From positions 274,365 to 338,364 of the forward strand of contig NZ_LN999835.1 of assembly GCF_900044015.1 (NCBI RefSeq): 64,000 nt of DNA. The letters are read 5' to 3'. Below are positions 1-12,567 of this stretch, piece after piece (position 1 is the first letter of the stretch; every line of letters begins with the position of its first letter). Below the pieces are notes generated by a model that saw only the letters and a program-made list of their open reading frames with translations, searched no databases and was not told the DNA's origin. The position numbers were made by a program, and so were the translations under genes. The DNA comes from Candidatus Hoaglandella endobia (GTDB lineage Bacteria; Pseudomonadota; Gammaproteobacteria; Enterobacterales; Enterobacteriaceae).

Positions 1-2439
1 CGCGTGCTGTTCGCGATGAAAATACTTGGTAATGATTGGAATAAACCTTATAAAAAATCAGCGCGGGTAGTCGGTGACGTCATCGGTAAATATCACCCCC
101 ATGGGGATACCGCTGTTTATGACACTATTGTGCGGATGGCACAGCCGTTCTCACTTAGGTACATGCTAGTAGATGGTCAAGGCAATTTTGGGTCCGTTGA
201 TGGTGACTCTGCCGCGGCGATGCGTTATACTGAAGTACGCATGACGAAGATAGCCCATGAACTGATGGCAGATCTGGAACAAGAAACTGTAAATTATGTG
301 CCGAACTATGATAGTACCGAGCAAATTCCCGATGTGATGCCCACCAGGATCCCTAATTTATTGGTAAACGGTGCTTCTGGTATCGCGGTGGGTATGGCCA
401 CCAATATTCCGCCGCACAATCTAGCGGAAGTCATTGACGGGTGTCTAGTCTATATCGACGATGAGAATATCAGCGTTAAAAGTTTAATGAACTATATTCC
501 AGGGCCTGATTTTCCTACTGCAGCCATTATAAATGGCCAGAGAGGTATCGAGGAGGCTTATTGCACCGGACGGGGTAAAATTTACCTACGCGCACGTGCC
601 AAGATAGAAACTAATGGTAAGACCGGCCATGAAAATATTATCGTGCATGAAATTCCATATCAGGTCAATAAAGCACGACTGATTGAAAAAATTGCTGAGT
701 TGGTAAAAGAAAAACGCATCGAAGGCATTAGTGGTCTGCGTGACGAGTCCGATAAAGACGGTATGCGCATTGTTATTGCAGTCAAACGCGACGCGGTAGG
801 TGAGGTGGTGCTCAATAACCTCTATTCTCAAACCCAACTGCAGGTATCGTTCGGTATCAATATGGTTGCTCTACATCAGGGACAGCCGAAAATCCTGCCG
901 TTGAAGGATATTTTATCCGCCTTTATAAGCCATCGACGCGAGGTAGTCACACGTCGCACTATTTTCGAATTACGCAAAAAACGCGAGCGCGCTCACATTC
1001 TGGAAGCGCTGGCGGTAGCTCTGGTAAATATTGCCCCGATGATCGAATTGATTCGGCAGGCACTGACCCCAGCAGAAGCCAAAGCTGCACTGGTGGAGCG
1101 CTCCTGGGCGCTTAGCAACGTTGCTGCCATGCTAGAGCGCACTGATAACGATATCGCGCGTCCGGAATGGCTAGAGCTGAAGTTTGGCATCCGAGAAGGC
1201 TATTACTATCTGACTGAACAGCAGGCCCAGGCAATTTTGGATTTGCGCCTGCAAAAGCTCACTGGTCTGGAGCACGAAAAGCTGTTTGATGAATATAAAG
1301 ATTTGCTGATCCAGATAGCCAAACTGATTCAAATTTTGCAGGATCCAGACCGCTTGATGGAAGTTATTCGCGCAGAGCTCATAGCCATCAAAGAACAGTA
1401 CAGAGATCCGCGTCGCACCGAGATTACCGCCAATAGTTCGGATATCAGTATCGAGGCTTTAATTAATCAGGAAGATGTGGTGGTCACTCTGTCGCATCAG
1501 GGCTATATCAAATACCAGCCGCTAACAGATTACGAGGCGCAACGCCGCGGCGGTAAAGGGAAATCAGCAGCTAGTATTAAAGAAGAGGACTTTATCAATC
1601 GTCTGCTGGTGGCTAATACCCATGATACCATCCTGCTGTTCTCTAGTCGTGGGAGGATATACTGGATGAAAGTATATCAACTACCGGAAGCCAGTCGCAG
1701 TTCTCGCGGTCGGCCGATAGTTAACTTGTTACCCCTTGAGCAGAACGAGCGCATTACCGCTATTCTGCCGGTACGTGAACAAGATAAAAAAGAAGATCGC
1801 CATATCTTTATGGCGACTGCCAGCGGCACCGTGAAGAAAACTGCCTTGAGTGAGTTCAGCCGGCCGCGTAACACTGGCATTATCGCTGTTAACCTCGATG
1901 AAGGCAATGAACTAATCGGCGTGGATCTAACCGACGGCAGCCATGATGTGATGCTGTTTTCTGCATACGGTAAAGTTGTGCGTTTCTCGGAAACGCAAGT
2001 GCGCAGTATGGGACGTACCGCGACCGGCGTGCGTGGTATCAATCTGGTAGAAGGGGACCGGGTTGTTTCACTTATCGTTCCGCGCGGCGAGGGACCAATT
2101 TTAACGGTGACCCAGCACGGCTACGGCAAGCGTACCGCACAATCAGAATACCTTACCAAATCTCGTGCTACCCAGGGGGTTATTTCTATTAAGGTGAGTG
2201 AACGCAATGGCGAGGTAGTGGGTGCGATACAGGTTGAAGACTGTGATCAGGTGATGATAATCACCGACGCTGGCAAGTTGGTGCGTACCAGGGTTTCCGA
2301 GGTGAGCATCGTGGGCCGTAATACTCAGGGCGTGACGCTCATCCGCACCGCGCAGGATGAGCATGTTGTAGGGCTGCAGCGCATCGCCGAACCGGTAGAC
2401 GATGAAGAGTTCAATGTAGTAGTGAAAGAGGCGTCCTAA
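1..2439 (+). CDS. gyrA: DNA gyrase subunit A, 5' end cut by the window edge
   Basis: GyrA is the DNA breakage-reunion subunit of the A2B2 type II topoisomerase that introduces negative supercoils. The first codon in the window (CGC) corresponds to E. coli Arg47, so about 46 residues lie upstream. With that offset the catalytic tyrosine falls at residue 122 (codon 226-228, context AAAMRYTE), exactly as in E. coli. The GyrA box QRRGGKG that drives DNA wrapping is present in the C-terminal beta-pinwheel. Residue 83 in the quinolone pocket is Thr (codon 109-111) and Asp87 is kept. The acidic C-terminal tail is shorter than in E. coli (about 858 residues in total against 875). The stop lies 2 bases from the end of convergent rplY. 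Identity is certain. Confidence 0.98.
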   Translation, partial: RVLFAMKILGNDWNKPYKKSARVVGDVIGKYHPHGDTAVYDTIVRMAQPFSLRYMLVDGQGNFGSVDGDSAAAMRYTEVRMTKIAHELMADLEQETVNYVPNYDSTEQIPDVMPTRIPNLLVNGASGIAVGMATNIPPHNLAEVIDGCLVYIDDENISVKSLMNYIPGPDFPTAAIINGQRGIEEAYCTGRGKIYLRARAKIETNGKTGHENIIVHEIPYQVNKARLIEKIAELVKEKRIEGISGLRDESDKDGMRIVIAVKRDAVGEVVLNNLYSQTQLQVSFGINMVALHQGQPKILPLKDILSAFISHRREVVTRRTIFELRKKRERAHILEALAVALVNIAPMIELIRQALTPAEAKAALVERSWALSNVAAMLERTDNDIARPEWLELKFGIREGYYYLTEQQAQAILDLRLQKLTGLEHEKLFDEYKDLLIQIAKLIQILQDPDRLMEVIRAELIAIKEQYRDPRRTEITANSSDISIEALINQEDVVVTLSHQGYIKYQPLTDYEAQRRGGKGKSAASIKEEDFINRLLVANTHDTILLFSSRGRIYWMKVYQLPEASRSSRGRPIVNLLPLEQNERITAILPVREQDKKEDRHIFMATASGTVKKTALSEFSRPRNTGIIAVNLDEGNELIGVDLTDGSHDVMLFSAYGKVVRFSETQVRSMGRTATGVRGINLVEGDRVVSLIVPRGEGPILTVTQHGYGKRTAQSEYLTKSRATQGVISIKVSERNGEVVGAIQVEDCDQVMIITDAGKLVRTRVSEVSIVGRNTQGVTLIRTAQDEHVVGLQRIAEPVDDEEFNVVVKEAS

Positions 2440-2441
2440 CT

Positions 2442-2729
2442 TTAGGAGCGCACGAAGTCGATATGCATTAGTTTTGGTTTAAACGGATGACGTTGCACTG
2501 CCTGTACCTTCACCTTGGTTTCTGTGCTATCGACAACCAGCGCCAGAACGTCACCACTATAAAAGCCTTCTTTGGTCTGAAGATTAAGGACAGTTTCATG
2601 ATCCAACTTGATAGCAAGCGGGGCTTCAATACCGCCGTATACAATAGCCGGTAACTTGTTCGCTAGACGTAGGCGACGACCTGCACCCTTACCTTGCTCT
2701 CTGCGAATTTCAGCATTGATAGTTAACAT
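2442..2729 (-). CDS. rplY: 50S ribosomal protein L25
   Basis: Ribosomal protein L25 binds 5S rRNA in the central protuberance of the large subunit. The 95-residue product is the short single-domain enterobacterial form (E. coli 94 residues), beginning [15 protein letters not shown] and ending HIDFVRS, both close to E. coli. It is a solitary gene on the minus strand and converges on gyrA with only 2 bases between the stop codons, so neither gene has room for a dedicated terminator. In E. coli gyrA and rplY are not adjacent, so this is a derived junction. Confidence 0.97.
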   Translation of the reverse strand: MLTINAEIRREQGKGAGRRLRLANKLPAIVYGGIEAPLAIKLDHETVLNLQTKEGFYSGDVLALVVDSTETKVKVQAVQRHPFKPKLMHIDFVRS

Positions 2730-2925
2730 AAGTTTTCCAAAATATTAGAACGTAACCTGCGACAGGCATAACCTAGCAGCGGTTAGGAGAGAGAAAGATC
2801 AACGATCTGTTATTAGTAAGTAAAATTATAACTTAGTTTCTAGCTCAGAGCAAACAAAAACAAAACCTAATATTATTGTATTATATAAAGCTTTGCTTAG
2901 CGGTCATGTCATTAGTGAAAATCTT

Positions 2926-4026
2926 ATGTCAAATAATAGTCAAAAAAAAGTAATCATCAGTATGTCCGGCGGTGTAGACTCTTCTGTCGCCGCCTGGCTG
3001 ATACAAAGGCAGGGCTACCACGTAGAAGGGCTATTCATGAAAAACTGGGAGGAGGACGATACTGAAGAATATTGCACTTCAGTAAGAGATTTGGCTGATG
3101 CACAAGCAGTATGCAATAGGCTGGGTATAGTGCTGCATACTGTTAATTTTGCTTCTGAATATTGGGAGAATGTTTTTAAAAATTTTCTTAAAGAATATCA
3201 GGCTGGCCGCACGCCTAATCCCGATATATTATGCAACAAGGAAATAAAATTCAAAGCGTTCTACGACTTCACTCTAGAGGATCTAGGTGCCGACTATATC
3301 GCCACCGGGCACTATGTCAGACGTGCCGATATTGATGGTAAAAGTTGTCTATTGCGTGGCATAGATGATAACAAAGATCAAAGTTATTTCCTTTATACTC
3401 TAGCTTATGGAAAGCTCTCACGCTGCCTATTTCCGATTGGGGAACTAACCAAACCAGAGGTGCGGCGCATTGCTACCGAACTTAATCTGTCTACCGCCGG
3501 TAAAAAAGACTCGATGGGCATTTGCTTTATCGGCAAACGTAAATTTCGCGACTTTCTTGGTCGATACCTGCAAGCTAAGCCAGGGGCAATCGTCTCGGTA
3601 GACGGCCAAGAGATGGGATTCCACCAAGGGCTCATGTATTATACACTGGGACAGCGTAAAGGGCTAGGAATCGGTGGCACCCGCGACGGTAAGAAAGATC
3701 CTTGGTATGTAGTGGATAAAGATCTGCACAATAACCGCCTGATTGTAGCTCAAGGACATGCGCATCCTCGGCTTATGTCCACCGGACTTATCGCTAGCCA
3801 GCTACGCTGGGTAGCGCAGGAAAAACTTATGACCCCACTGTGCTGTACAGTGAAAACTAGGTATCGTCAACCGGACATTGCTTGCCAATTAAACCCTCAG
3901 CCGGACGGGCGTGTGCAGGTCATATTCGATAGGCCAGTGTCTGCCGTGACGCCGGGACAATCGGCGGTGTTCTATCTGGCAGAGCGCTGTTTAGGTGGCG
4001 GGATAATTGAGATGCGCCAGTCTTGA
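2926..4026 (+). CDS. mnmA: tRNA-specific 2-thiouridylase
   Basis: MnmA adenylates and then thiolates U34 of tRNA-Lys, tRNA-Glu and tRNA-Gln (s2U34), taking sulfur relayed through TusA and the other Tus proteins. The PP-loop motif SGGVDSS is at residues 14-20, and the two catalytic cysteines are at 103 (NPDILCNKE) and 200 (GICFIG). The ATG at 2926 gives 366 residues (E. coli 368). An upstream in-frame TTG at 2893 would add 11 residues with no family counterpart. In E. coli hflD sits between mnmA and purB; here only 67 bases separate them and hflD is gone. tusA is retained elsewhere in the window, consistent with a working thiolation pathway. Confidence 0.97.
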   Translation: MSNNSQKKVIISMSGGVDSSVAAWLIQRQGYHVEGLFMKNWEEDDTEEYCTSVRDLADAQAVCNRLGIVLHTVNFASEYWENVFKNFLKEYQAGRTPNPDILCNKEIKFKAFYDFTLEDLGADYIATGHYVRRADIDGKSCLLRGIDDNKDQSYFLYTLAYGKLSRCLFPIGELTKPEVRRIATELNLSTAGKKDSMGICFIGKRKFRDFLGRYLQAKPGAIVSVDGQEMGFHQGLMYYTLGQRKGLGIGGTRDGKKDPWYVVDKDLHNNRLIVAQGHAHPRLMSTGLIASQLRWVAQEKLMTPLCCTVKTRYRQPDIACQLNPQPDGRVQVIFDRPVSAVTPGQSAVFYLAERCLGGGIIEMRQS

Positions 4027-4048
4027 GCCGATACAGGCGACAGTTTAA

Positions 4049-5464
<1,416 letters not shown>

Positions 5465-5701
5465 AAGTTAAAATACGCAGACGCAGAGTTAAATTAATCT
5501 ATGGGATACTAATTTATATCTATTATTGCCTATATAGATTATTGCTGTTTGCCGCACAACAACGTTTTCTCTAGTATCATATCCGTACTGGCGACCTCTA
5601 TCTGTTCCAGAACAGATAATCACAAATGCTGATAATGATGAACTTACGTCATCTCTGCTAGAGATTACTTCCTGTAACAACTAGTAAACAATAGAGAATT
5701 A

Positions 5702-6943
5702 TTAACCTCTCAACACCTTGGCAGGATCGATGCAGCTTGCCCGCCACGCGGGATACCCGCTTGCCAGTAAACTCAGGAGCAGCGCCATTGCCAACAAGCT
5801 TGCAGCATCTAACCAATGCAGCTCTATCGGCAGAAAATTAATAAAATAAATATCGCTGGACAAGAGTTGATGGCCAAGTACCTTCTCTAAAAATTTAATT
5901 AGCGCGGTCAAGTTGAGCGCCACCAGCACACCGACTACTATGCCGATGACACTGCCAGTAATACCCGCCAGCAGGCCATACCAGATAAAAATAGTACGGA
6001 TCAGTCCGTCTTGAGCTCCTAAAGTACGTAAAATAGCGATGTCAACGCTTTTATCTTTTACCGCCATTACTAACGTAGACATAATATTGAAACAGGCGAC
6101 ACAAATAACTAGTACCATAGCTAAATACATAATGGTGCGGATCATTTGAATATCGCGGTACATATACCCATAGGTCCCTATCCAACTACGGATTTTGACG
6201 TAGGCGTTGGTAACTTCGCCCGCATCGCGCACTAGTTTATTAGCGTTAAATACATCAACTACCTTAATGGCAATACCGTCCACGTCTTCATACCGTTGAA
6301 GATATTGCTGGGCGTCCGCCAGCGGTACAAGCGCTATGTTATGATCAAGCTGGCCGTTCAATGCCAAAATCCCGCTTACCTGCAAGCGGATACGTTTTGG
6401 CTGCAACAGTTTCATATGCATATCGCTATTTGGGATCATGATAGTTAGCCAGTCTCCAGGTTTCACCTTGATCGTGTTGGCCACACCATTGCCGACGATG
6501 ATTTGCTTGTTGCCGGCGTGAAAAAGCTGCAAGGCATTGTTTCTGATGTAGCGCGATAGCGCGCTCAACCGTATCTCCTGTGAAGGGATGCCGCGCACCT
6601 GAATTGCCTGAAGCTTGTTGTAACACTCCACTAATCCGGTAAAGTTCAAATAAGGGACGGCGGCGATAATCCCCGGAACGTGATCAATCCGCTTCATGAC
6701 TGTCTGCCAATCGGTAAATGGTAATTTGACCGGTTCTATTTCTCCGTGGGGTACCACCGCTAAAATACGGTTGTTAAATTCTCGCTCAAACCCGTTCATG
6801 GCGCTTAGTCCAATAAACAAAACCGCCACCCCTAATGCGATACCAATAATAGAGATAATCGAAATCATCGATACCATATTACCCCGCCGTCCCCGGCTCA
6901 AGCGCAGCACAATCTGCAACGACAGCGGCATCTTAAGTGTCAT
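5702..6943 (-). CDS. lolE: Lipoprotein-releasing ABC transporter permease LolE
   Basis: LolE is one of two inner-membrane permeases of the LolCDE complex, which extracts mature outer-membrane lipoproteins from the inner membrane and hands them to LolA. The 413-residue product has the expected N-terminal transmembrane helix (about 22-45), a large periplasmic domain, and three C-terminal helices, with the family motif [11 protein letters not shown] near residue 45. It is the last gene of lolC-lolD-lolE, and its ATG overlaps the lolD stop by one base (TAATG), implying translational coupling. It is distinguished from LolC by its closer match to E. coli LolE ([12 protein letters not shown]-type C-terminal segment). 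Confidence 0.96.
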   Translation of the reverse strand: MTLKMPLSLQIVLRLSRGRRGNMVSMISIISIIGIALGVAVLFIGLSAMNGFEREFNNRILAVVPHGEIEPVKLPFTDWQTVMKRIDHVPGIIAAVPYLNFTGLVECYNKLQAIQVRGIPSQEIRLSALSRYIRNNALQLFHAGNKQIIVGNGVANTIKVKPGDWLTIMIPNSDMHMKLLQPKRIRLQVSGILALNGQLDHNIALVPLADAQQYLQRYEDVDGIAIKVVDVFNANKLVRDAGEVTNAYVKIRSWIGTYGYMYRDIQMIRTIMYLAMVLVICVACFNIMSTLVMAVKDKSVDIAILRTLGAQDGLIRTIFIWYGLLAGITGSVIGIVVGVLVALNLTALIKFLEKVLGHQLLSSDIYFINFLPIELHWLDAASLLAMALLLSLLASGYPAWRASCIDPAKVLRG

Positions 6944-7629
6944 TACTCGGCTACCAATAACGCACCATCGCGCATTTCCAGCTGATAGTGCATCCGTTTT
7001 GCCAGTTGTAAATCATGGGTAACTACCAAGAAGGCAGTACCTTGATGCATATTTATTTTGCTTAATAAATCGAATATACTGTCAGTATTTTGCTGGTCCA
7101 AGTTGCCTGTTGGCTCATCCGCCAAGACCAGCGCTGGATGATTTACTAGCGCACGGGAGATAGCCACCCGCTGCCGTTCGCCGCCTGATAGTTCCTCAGT
7201 ACGATGGTTGCTCCATCTCTCTAGCCCCACTGACGCCAGCATTTCCCTCGCCTTTTCCTGCGCCTGAGCCGGGTGTAGGCCTCCTATTAGGAGCGGCATC
7301 GCCACATTTTCCAACGCGGTAAAATCCAGCAGCAGATGGTGAAATTGGTAGATAAAGCCCAGCCACTGGTTGCGCCACAAAGCGCGCGCTGCAGATGATA
7401 ATTTATACAGCGACTTCCCTTCAAAAAGTACCTCACCGCCGGTGGGCTCATCTAGCCCGCCAAGTAGATGTAGCAAGGTACTTTTGCCGGATCCAGAACT
7501 GCCGACAATCGCCATCATTTCGCCCCGCTGCATAGTAAAACTTACTTGACGCAATACGTCGGTGTACAGCTTTCCTACTTGATAACGTTTACTGAGTTGG
7601 GAACAATGTAATAAAGGTGTATCATTCAT
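6943..7629 (-). CDS. lolD: Lipoprotein-releasing ABC transporter ATPase LolD
   Basis: LolD is the cytoplasmic ATPase of LolCDE, powering lipoprotein release. The Walker A motif GSSGSGKST, the LolD-type sequence [17 protein letters not shown], the ABC signature [10 protein letters not shown] and Walker [13 protein letters not shown] are all present. The ATG at 7629 gives 228 residues (E. coli 233) and overlaps the end of lolC by 8 bases. A longer in-frame reading starting at 7719 would add 30 residues that lie inside lolC and do not resemble any LolD N-terminus. The next gene, lolE, overlaps the stop by one base, so the three genes form a tightly coupled operon. Confidence 0.97.
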   Translation of the reverse strand: MNDTPLLHCSQLSKRYQVGKLYTDVLRQVSFTMQRGEMMAIVGSSGSGKSTLLHLLGGLDEPTGGEVLFEGKSLYKLSSAARALWRNQWLGFIYQFHHLLLDFTALENVAMPLLIGGLHPAQAQEKAREMLASVGLERWSNHRTEELSGGERQRVAISRALVNHPALVLADEPTGNLDQQNTDSIFDLLSKINMHQGTAFLVVTHDLQLAKRMHYQLEMRDGALLVAE

Positions 7630-8824
7630 AGCGTAACGCCTTAGCTGGATTAATGGTAGCGGCGCACCATGAGGGATAAATTGTTGACAGCAGCGCCACT
7701 GCAATCGACGACAATGCAATCATCATCACTTGTAACGGTTCGATAGCTACCGGTAACACCACGCCATCTAGCAGCGCTCCGATGGCAGTAATAAGACGGT
7801 TTAATTGACTAGCTAGCAAGATCCCAAAGCCAGTCCCTAGTAACGCACCGACAATGCCAGCACTGGCTCCTTGGGCGATAAATACCAGCATCACCTGACA
7901 GCGGGTCAAGCCCTGAGTTTGCAAAATAGCTACCTCGGCCTGTTTCTCCATCACCTGCAGACCAAGAGAAGTCATGATATTGAATGCCGCTATAATAACT
8001 AGCAAACTTAATAACAAGCCCATCATATTTTTTTCCATGCTCACAGCCTGGAATAATTCTCCTTTGCGTTCGCGCCAGTCATGCCATACTAGAGCATCCG
8101 GTAGTGACTGAGTACTCGTTCGTGCCACCGCCAGTGGTTGTTGTAGCCACAGGCGCCAACCTGTGATATATCCAGCTGGATAGCGCATGAGGCGCGACGC
8201 ATCTTGCTGATTAACTAATAATTGATAACCGTCGATCTCGCTGTTAGTGATAAATGTGCCGGCAACGGTAAAAAGCCGTTGGCTGGGCATTCTGCCCATC
8301 GGGGTAAATTGGCTGGCGTTTGGCACCATCAGCCGTAGCGAATCGCCGCGCTTAACCCCTAGTTTAGTCAACAGTGCATCGCCTAAAAGCACCCGGTATT
8401 GGCCAGCGATTAAGTCGGCTGGACTAGACTGCGACAAATAATTAAACAATGGTTCCGGATCATCTGGATTAACACCAAGCATGAGGCCTACCGCGACACT
8501 ATGCATGCTTTGTATCACCACCTCACCGGTGGTCAGCGGTACCACGTGAGAGACGCCTGCAAGCGCACCTGGCACTGAAGCCGGAATACGGTTAGGATCA
8601 ATAAATCCATCATGGCTAGTCACGAGCGCCTGGGGCATCAAGCCAAGAATATTGTGTTCTAACTTTCGTTCGAAGCCATTCATCACCGAAAGCACGGTCA
8701 CTAAAGCCATCACTCCTAGGGTGATGCCAATCGTTGAGAGCCAAGAGACGAAACGGCCGAAGCGGTCAGATGCCTGGCCGTGCATATAACGTAAGCCAAT
8801 ATATAATACGACAGGTTGATACAT
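7622..8824 (-). CDS. lolC: Lipoprotein-releasing ABC transporter permease LolC
   Basis: LolC is the permease subunit of LolCDE that recruits the periplasmic carrier LolA. The 400-residue product (E. coli 399) begins [16 protein letters not shown], has an N-terminal transmembrane helix near residues 25-50, a periplasmic domain containing the [17 protein letters not shown] segment, and three C-terminal helices. It is first in the lolCDE operon and divergent from mfd, the same arrangement as in E. coli. Its promoter should lie in the 199-base mfd-lolC interval. The outer-membrane receptor lolB is also in the window (55618). Confidence 0.97.
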   Translation of the reverse strand: MYQPVVLYIGLRYMHGQASDRFGRFVSWLSTIGITLGVMALVTVLSVMNGFERKLEHNILGLMPQALVTSHDGFIDPNRIPASVPGALAGVSHVVPLTTGEVVIQSMHSVAVGLMLGVNPDDPEPLFNYLSQSSPADLIAGQYRVLLGDALLTKLGVKRGDSLRLMVPNASQFTPMGRMPSQRLFTVAGTFITNSEIDGYQLLVNQQDASRLMRYPAGYITGWRLWLQQPLAVARTSTQSLPDALVWHDWRERKGELFQAVSMEKNMMGLLLSLLVIIAAFNIMTSLGLQVMEKQAEVAILQTQGLTRCQVMLVFIAQGASAGIVGALLGTGFGILLASQLNRLITAIGALLDGVVLPVAIEPLQVMMIALSSIAVALLSTIYPSWCAATINPAKALRYE

Positions 8825-9023
8825 TGATTTCCGTTTAGATACAGTTGCGAAAGCAAAGTAATCAAGGATAATAAATGGTCATGTGGCACTATGAAACAAC
8901 TAAGTACCCTCACAGCATGCTTTTCTTTCTTAAAGCGCGTATATTTTAGCTATCGTGCCATCTGCGCCGGCTTATGGCAAGCCGCGCTACAATGGCCTAT
9001 AAAAAAGAGATATATCATTAGCC

Positions 9024-12000
9024 ATGTCAGAACGCGATCATTATACCTTACCTATCAAAGCCGGCAAGAAACTAACTTTAGGTCAGCTGACCAACTCCGC
9101 TAGCGCGGTAGAATGCGCCACCATTGTTGATCGCTATCCAGGACCGGTGCTACTTATTACCACTGATACGCAAAGCTTGCTAAGGATTAATGACGAGGTA
9201 CGCCAGTTAACTTCCCATCCGGTTTTAGCCATGCCTAATTGGGGAAATATTCTGTACGAGAGTTTTACAACTCATAAAACAATAATCTCTAACCGCCTTT
9301 CTACGCTGTACCGACTACCGTCGATGACGAGAGGTGTCATAGTTATGCTGATCAATACCTTGATGCAGCGCGTTTGCCCGCAAGCTTTTTTGCACCGTCA
9401 TACTCTAATATTGACCAAGGGTCAACGCCTTTCTCAAGATAGGCTTCTCGCTCAACTAGAGCAGGCCGGTTATCGCAGCGTCGATCAAGTAATGGAACAC
9501 GGCGAATTCACCAACCGCGGGACACTATTGGACTGCTACCCCATGGGCAGTGAAGAGTCTTATAGGGTCAATTTCTGCGATGAAGAAATCAAAAGTCTGC
9601 GTATTTTTGATGTCGATACACAGTGCGCCCTTCAGGAAGTAAATACTCTCAATTTGCTGCCGGCCTATGAATTTCCCACCGATAAATCTGCTATTGAGCT
9701 GTTTTGTAGGAAATGGCGCGAGCAATTCGACGTTAGGCACGACGCCAAACATATATACCAACAGGTCAGCAAAGGCACCTTGCCGACGGGAATAGAGTAT
9801 TGGCAGCCGCTGTTCTTCAGCGAACCGCTAGTACCATTATTTAGCTATCTTCCCGCGAGCACGCTGATTATCAATACCGGTGATCTTAGTGCTAGCGCTA
9901 TGCGCTTTTGGGAAGAAGCCTGTACGCGTTATGATAATCGCCGTGTTGATCCAATGCGTCCGCTGTTACCGCCGGAAGCACTATGGCTACCAGTTGATGT
10001 GCTATTTACTGAGCTCAAACGTTGGCCACGCGTACAGTTTAGCGCACATACGCTGGAGGCGAAAGCTGATCACTATAACATGGATTACCGACCGCTGCCG
10101 GATCTAGCGTTGGAGGCACAAAATCAATCACCCCTGGATATGCTACACCATTTTTGTGAGCAGTTTGAAGGAGCTGTCATTTTATCGGTAGCAAACGAAA
10201 GTAGAAGAAAAATTCTAAGCAAACTTCTTGAACGGGGAAAAATAGCGCCTAAGCTCATAAGCCGGCTGAAAGACGCCCAAGCTACGGGCGCTTATCTCAT
10301 CATCGGCGATAGTGAATACAGCTTTATAGATGAGATTCGCAGGCGAGCACTAATTTGCGAGAGCGATCTGCTCCGCGTTAGCGGACTGCCACAGAACAAC
10401 AACCGTACTACTATAAACGCCGATACCTTAATCCGCAATCTTGCCGAATTGCACGAAGGTCAGCCAGTAGTGCATTTGGAACATGGGGTTGGCCGCTACG
10501 CCGGTATGACCACACTAGAAACTAGCGGCATCAAAGCAGAGTATTTGATACTCACCTATGCCGGTACTGATAAACTTTATGTGCCGATATCCTCATTACG
10601 TCTTATTAGCCGTTACGCTGGTGGCGCCGATGAAAATGCGCCGCTACATAAATTAGGCGGCGAAGCTTGGACACGGGCACGCCAAAAAGCAACTGAGCGT
10701 GTACGCGACGTTGCAGCTGAATTACTGGATAGTTATGCTCAGCGTTCAGCGCAAATCGGCTTCGCCTTCCGCCAAAACTTGGAAAATTATCAGCTTTTTT
10801 GCGAAGAATTTCCTTTCGAGCCTACCGTTGATCAATACCAGGCTATCAATGCAGTACTAAGCGACATGTGTCAGCCGCTAACCATGAATCGCCTCATTTG
10901 CGGTGATGTTGGTTTCGGAAAAACTGAAGTCGCGATGCGTGCCGCATTCCTGGCGATTGAAAATCACAAACAGGTTGCTGTTCTAGTGCCTACTACCCTA
11001 CTAGCGCAGCAGCATTTCGATAATTTTCTTGATAGGTTCGCCAACTGGCCAGTGCATATCGAGATAATTTCGCGTTTTCGTAGCTACCGGGATCAGAACA
11101 AGGTGCTAGAGCAAACAGCAGCAGGAAAAGTTGATATATTGATAGGGACCCATAAACTACTGCAAAGAGACGTCAAATGGCGCGATCTCGGCTTGTTGAT
11201 TGTTGATGAAGAGCACCGTTTCGGCGTGCGCGACAAAGAACGCATAAAAGTGATACGTTCCAATGTTGATATTCTTACTTTAACCGCTACCCCTATTCCG
11301 CGCACGCTTAATATGGCAATAAGTGGCATGAGAGATTTATCGATTATCGCCACACCGCCGGCTCGCCGGCGGGCAGTAAAAACTTTTGTTCAAGAATACG
11401 ACAACCAGGTAGTTAAAGAGGCCATCCTACATGAGGTGCTACGCGGTGGTCAGGTATATTATCTGTATAACGATGTAGAAAATATCGAAAAAGCTGCCCG
11501 TCGTTTAGAAATTCTGGTACCAGAAGCGCGTATTGCCGTAGGCCATGGCCAGATGCGCGAGCGCGATTTAGAACGAGTCATGAACGATTTCTACCACCAG
11601 CATTTTAATGTCTTGGTGTGTACGACTATAATTGAAACAGGCATAGATATCGCTAACACTAATACTATTATCATTGAACGCGCCGATCATTTCGGGTTGG
11701 CGCAGCTTCACCAGCTGCGCGGTCGCGTCGGACGCTCCCATCATCAAGCTTATGCTTATTTGCTAACACCACCGCTTAAAGCGCTAAGTCAGGATGCGCA
11801 AAAACGGCTCGAGGCTATCACCTCACTAGAAGATTTAGGAGCTGGCTTCGCCCTGGCAACGCACGATTTAGAAATACGCGGTGCTGGTGAATTACTAGGA
11901 AAAGATCAAAGTGGGCAGATAGAAACTATCGGCTTTTCGCTTTATATGGATCTTTTAGAAAACGCGGTAGAATCGCTAAAAGCTGGGCAAGAACCATCTC

Positions 12001-12470
12001 TTGAAAATCTCACTAGCCAGTTAACAGAGGTGGAGTTACGTATGCCAGTGCTGCTACCAGAAGAGTATATTCCAGATGTCAACACCCGCCTATCGTTCTA
12101 TAAACGTATTGCTAGCGTCGCAACTGATTACGACATAGAAGAACTGAAGATTGAGCTTATCGATCGCTTCGGGCTGCTGCCTGATCCGGCGTATTACCTG
12201 TTAACTATAGCCGGATTAAAACTACGCGCCCAACATCTGGGTATCCGGCGTATTGAATGTAGCGAAAGAGGAGGCTTCATTGAATTTAGAGAAAATAATC
12301 GAGTTGATCCTAACTACATTATCGGCCTGCTGCAAAGCAAGCCCGGCACTTACCGGTTGGATGGGACTACAAGATTAAAATTTATGGGTGATTTAGCTGA
12401 ACGTCCAGCGCGCTTAAACTTTGTCGACAAGCTTTTGGGGAAACTAAAGAAGCATAAGCTAAGCACCTGA
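9024..12470 (+). CDS. mfd: Transcription-repair coupling factor
   Basis: Mfd is an ATP-dependent translocase that removes RNA polymerase stalled at DNA lesions and recruits UvrA. The 1148-residue product is exactly the E. coli length and collinear with it: an N-terminal UvrB-like region, the RNA-polymerase-interacting domain (VVHLEHGVGRYAGM), then RecG-like motor domains with Walker A GDVGFGKTE and a DEEH box (IVDEEHRFG), and the TRG/RAD26 region GLAQLHQLRGRVGRS. The ATG at 9024 has only a weak purine-rich sequence upstream. Retention is notable in a reduced genome because it implies at least partial nucleotide-excision repair or a stand-alone role at stalled polymerase. Confidence 0.98.
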   Translation: MSERDHYTLPIKAGKKLTLGQLTNSASAVECATIVDRYPGPVLLITTDTQSLLRINDEVRQLTSHPVLAMPNWGNILYESFTTHKTIISNRLSTLYRLPSMTRGVIVMLINTLMQRVCPQAFLHRHTLILTKGQRLSQDRLLAQLEQAGYRSVDQVMEHGEFTNRGTLLDCYPMGSEESYRVNFCDEEIKSLRIFDVDTQCALQEVNTLNLLPAYEFPTDKSAIELFCRKWREQFDVRHDAKHIYQQVSKGTLPTGIEYWQPLFFSEPLVPLFSYLPASTLIINTGDLSASAMRFWEEACTRYDNRRVDPMRPLLPPEALWLPVDVLFTELKRWPRVQFSAHTLEAKADHYNMDYRPLPDLALEAQNQSPLDMLHHFCEQFEGAVILSVANESRRKILSKLLERGKIAPKLISRLKDAQATGAYLIIGDSEYSFIDEIRRRALICESDLLRVSGLPQNNNRTTINADTLIRNLAELHEGQPVVHLEHGVGRYAGMTTLETSGIKAEYLILTYAGTDKLYVPISSLRLISRYAGGADENAPLHKLGGEAWTRARQKATERVRDVAAELLDSYAQRSAQIGFAFRQNLENYQLFCEEFPFEPTVDQYQAINAVLSDMCQPLTMNRLICGDVGFGKTEVAMRAAFLAIENHKQVAVLVPTTLLAQQHFDNFLDRFANWPVHIEIISRFRSYRDQNKVLEQTAAGKVDILIGTHKLLQRDVKWRDLGLLIVDEEHRFGVRDKERIKVIRSNVDILTLTATPIPRTLNMAISGMRDLSIIATPPARRRAVKTFVQEYDNQVVKEAILHEVLRGGQVYYLYNDVENIEKAARRLEILVPEARIAVGHGQMRERDLERVMNDFYHQHFNVLVCTTIIETGIDIANTNTIIIERADHFGLAQLHQLRGRVGRSHHQAYAYLLTPPLKALSQDAQKRLEAITSLEDLGAGFALATHDLEIRGAGELLGKDQSGQIETIGFSLYMDLLENAVESLKAGQEPSLENLTSQLTEVELRMPVLLPEEYIPDVNTRLSFYKRIASVATDYDIEELKIELIDRFGLLPDPAYYLLTIAGLKLRAQHLGIRRIECSERGGFIEFRENNRVDPNYIIGLLQSKPGTYRLDGTTRLKFMGDLAERPARLNFVDKLLGKLKKHKLST

Positions 12471-12518
12471 AGCTTAGCAAACATTTAGCACGTCTGTTAT
12501 TTATTAACAAGCGATGCT

Positions 12519-12547
12519 CTGCCTCTTTTTTTCTTCTTAAGAGGCAG
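12519..12547. repeat. Inverted repeat between convergent mfd and ndh
   Basis: CTGCCTCTT at 12519-12527 is the exact reverse complement of AAGAGGCAG at 12539-12547, with an 11-base pyrimidine-rich loop. It lies between the ends of two convergent genes (mfd and ndh), where a bidirectional terminator is expected, but no T-run follows on either strand. It may be a decayed terminator or simply an RNA 3'-end stabilising hairpin. Confidence 0.5.
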
Positions 12548-12567
12548 TATATATAAAATATAACTGC

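Noticed and set aside
586-2364. Minus-strand frames under gyrA
   Set aside because: They are shadows of a full-length, conserved gyrA frame and lack family similarity or ribosome-binding sites.
5489-5680. 63-codon minus-strand frame between purB and lolE
   Set aside because: No recognisable family and low-complexity AT-rich composition; a chance frame in a gene-free gap.
8891-9103. 70-codon plus-strand frame upstream of and overlapping mfd
   Set aside because: It overlaps the start of the conserved mfd gene in another phase and covers the divergent promoter region.
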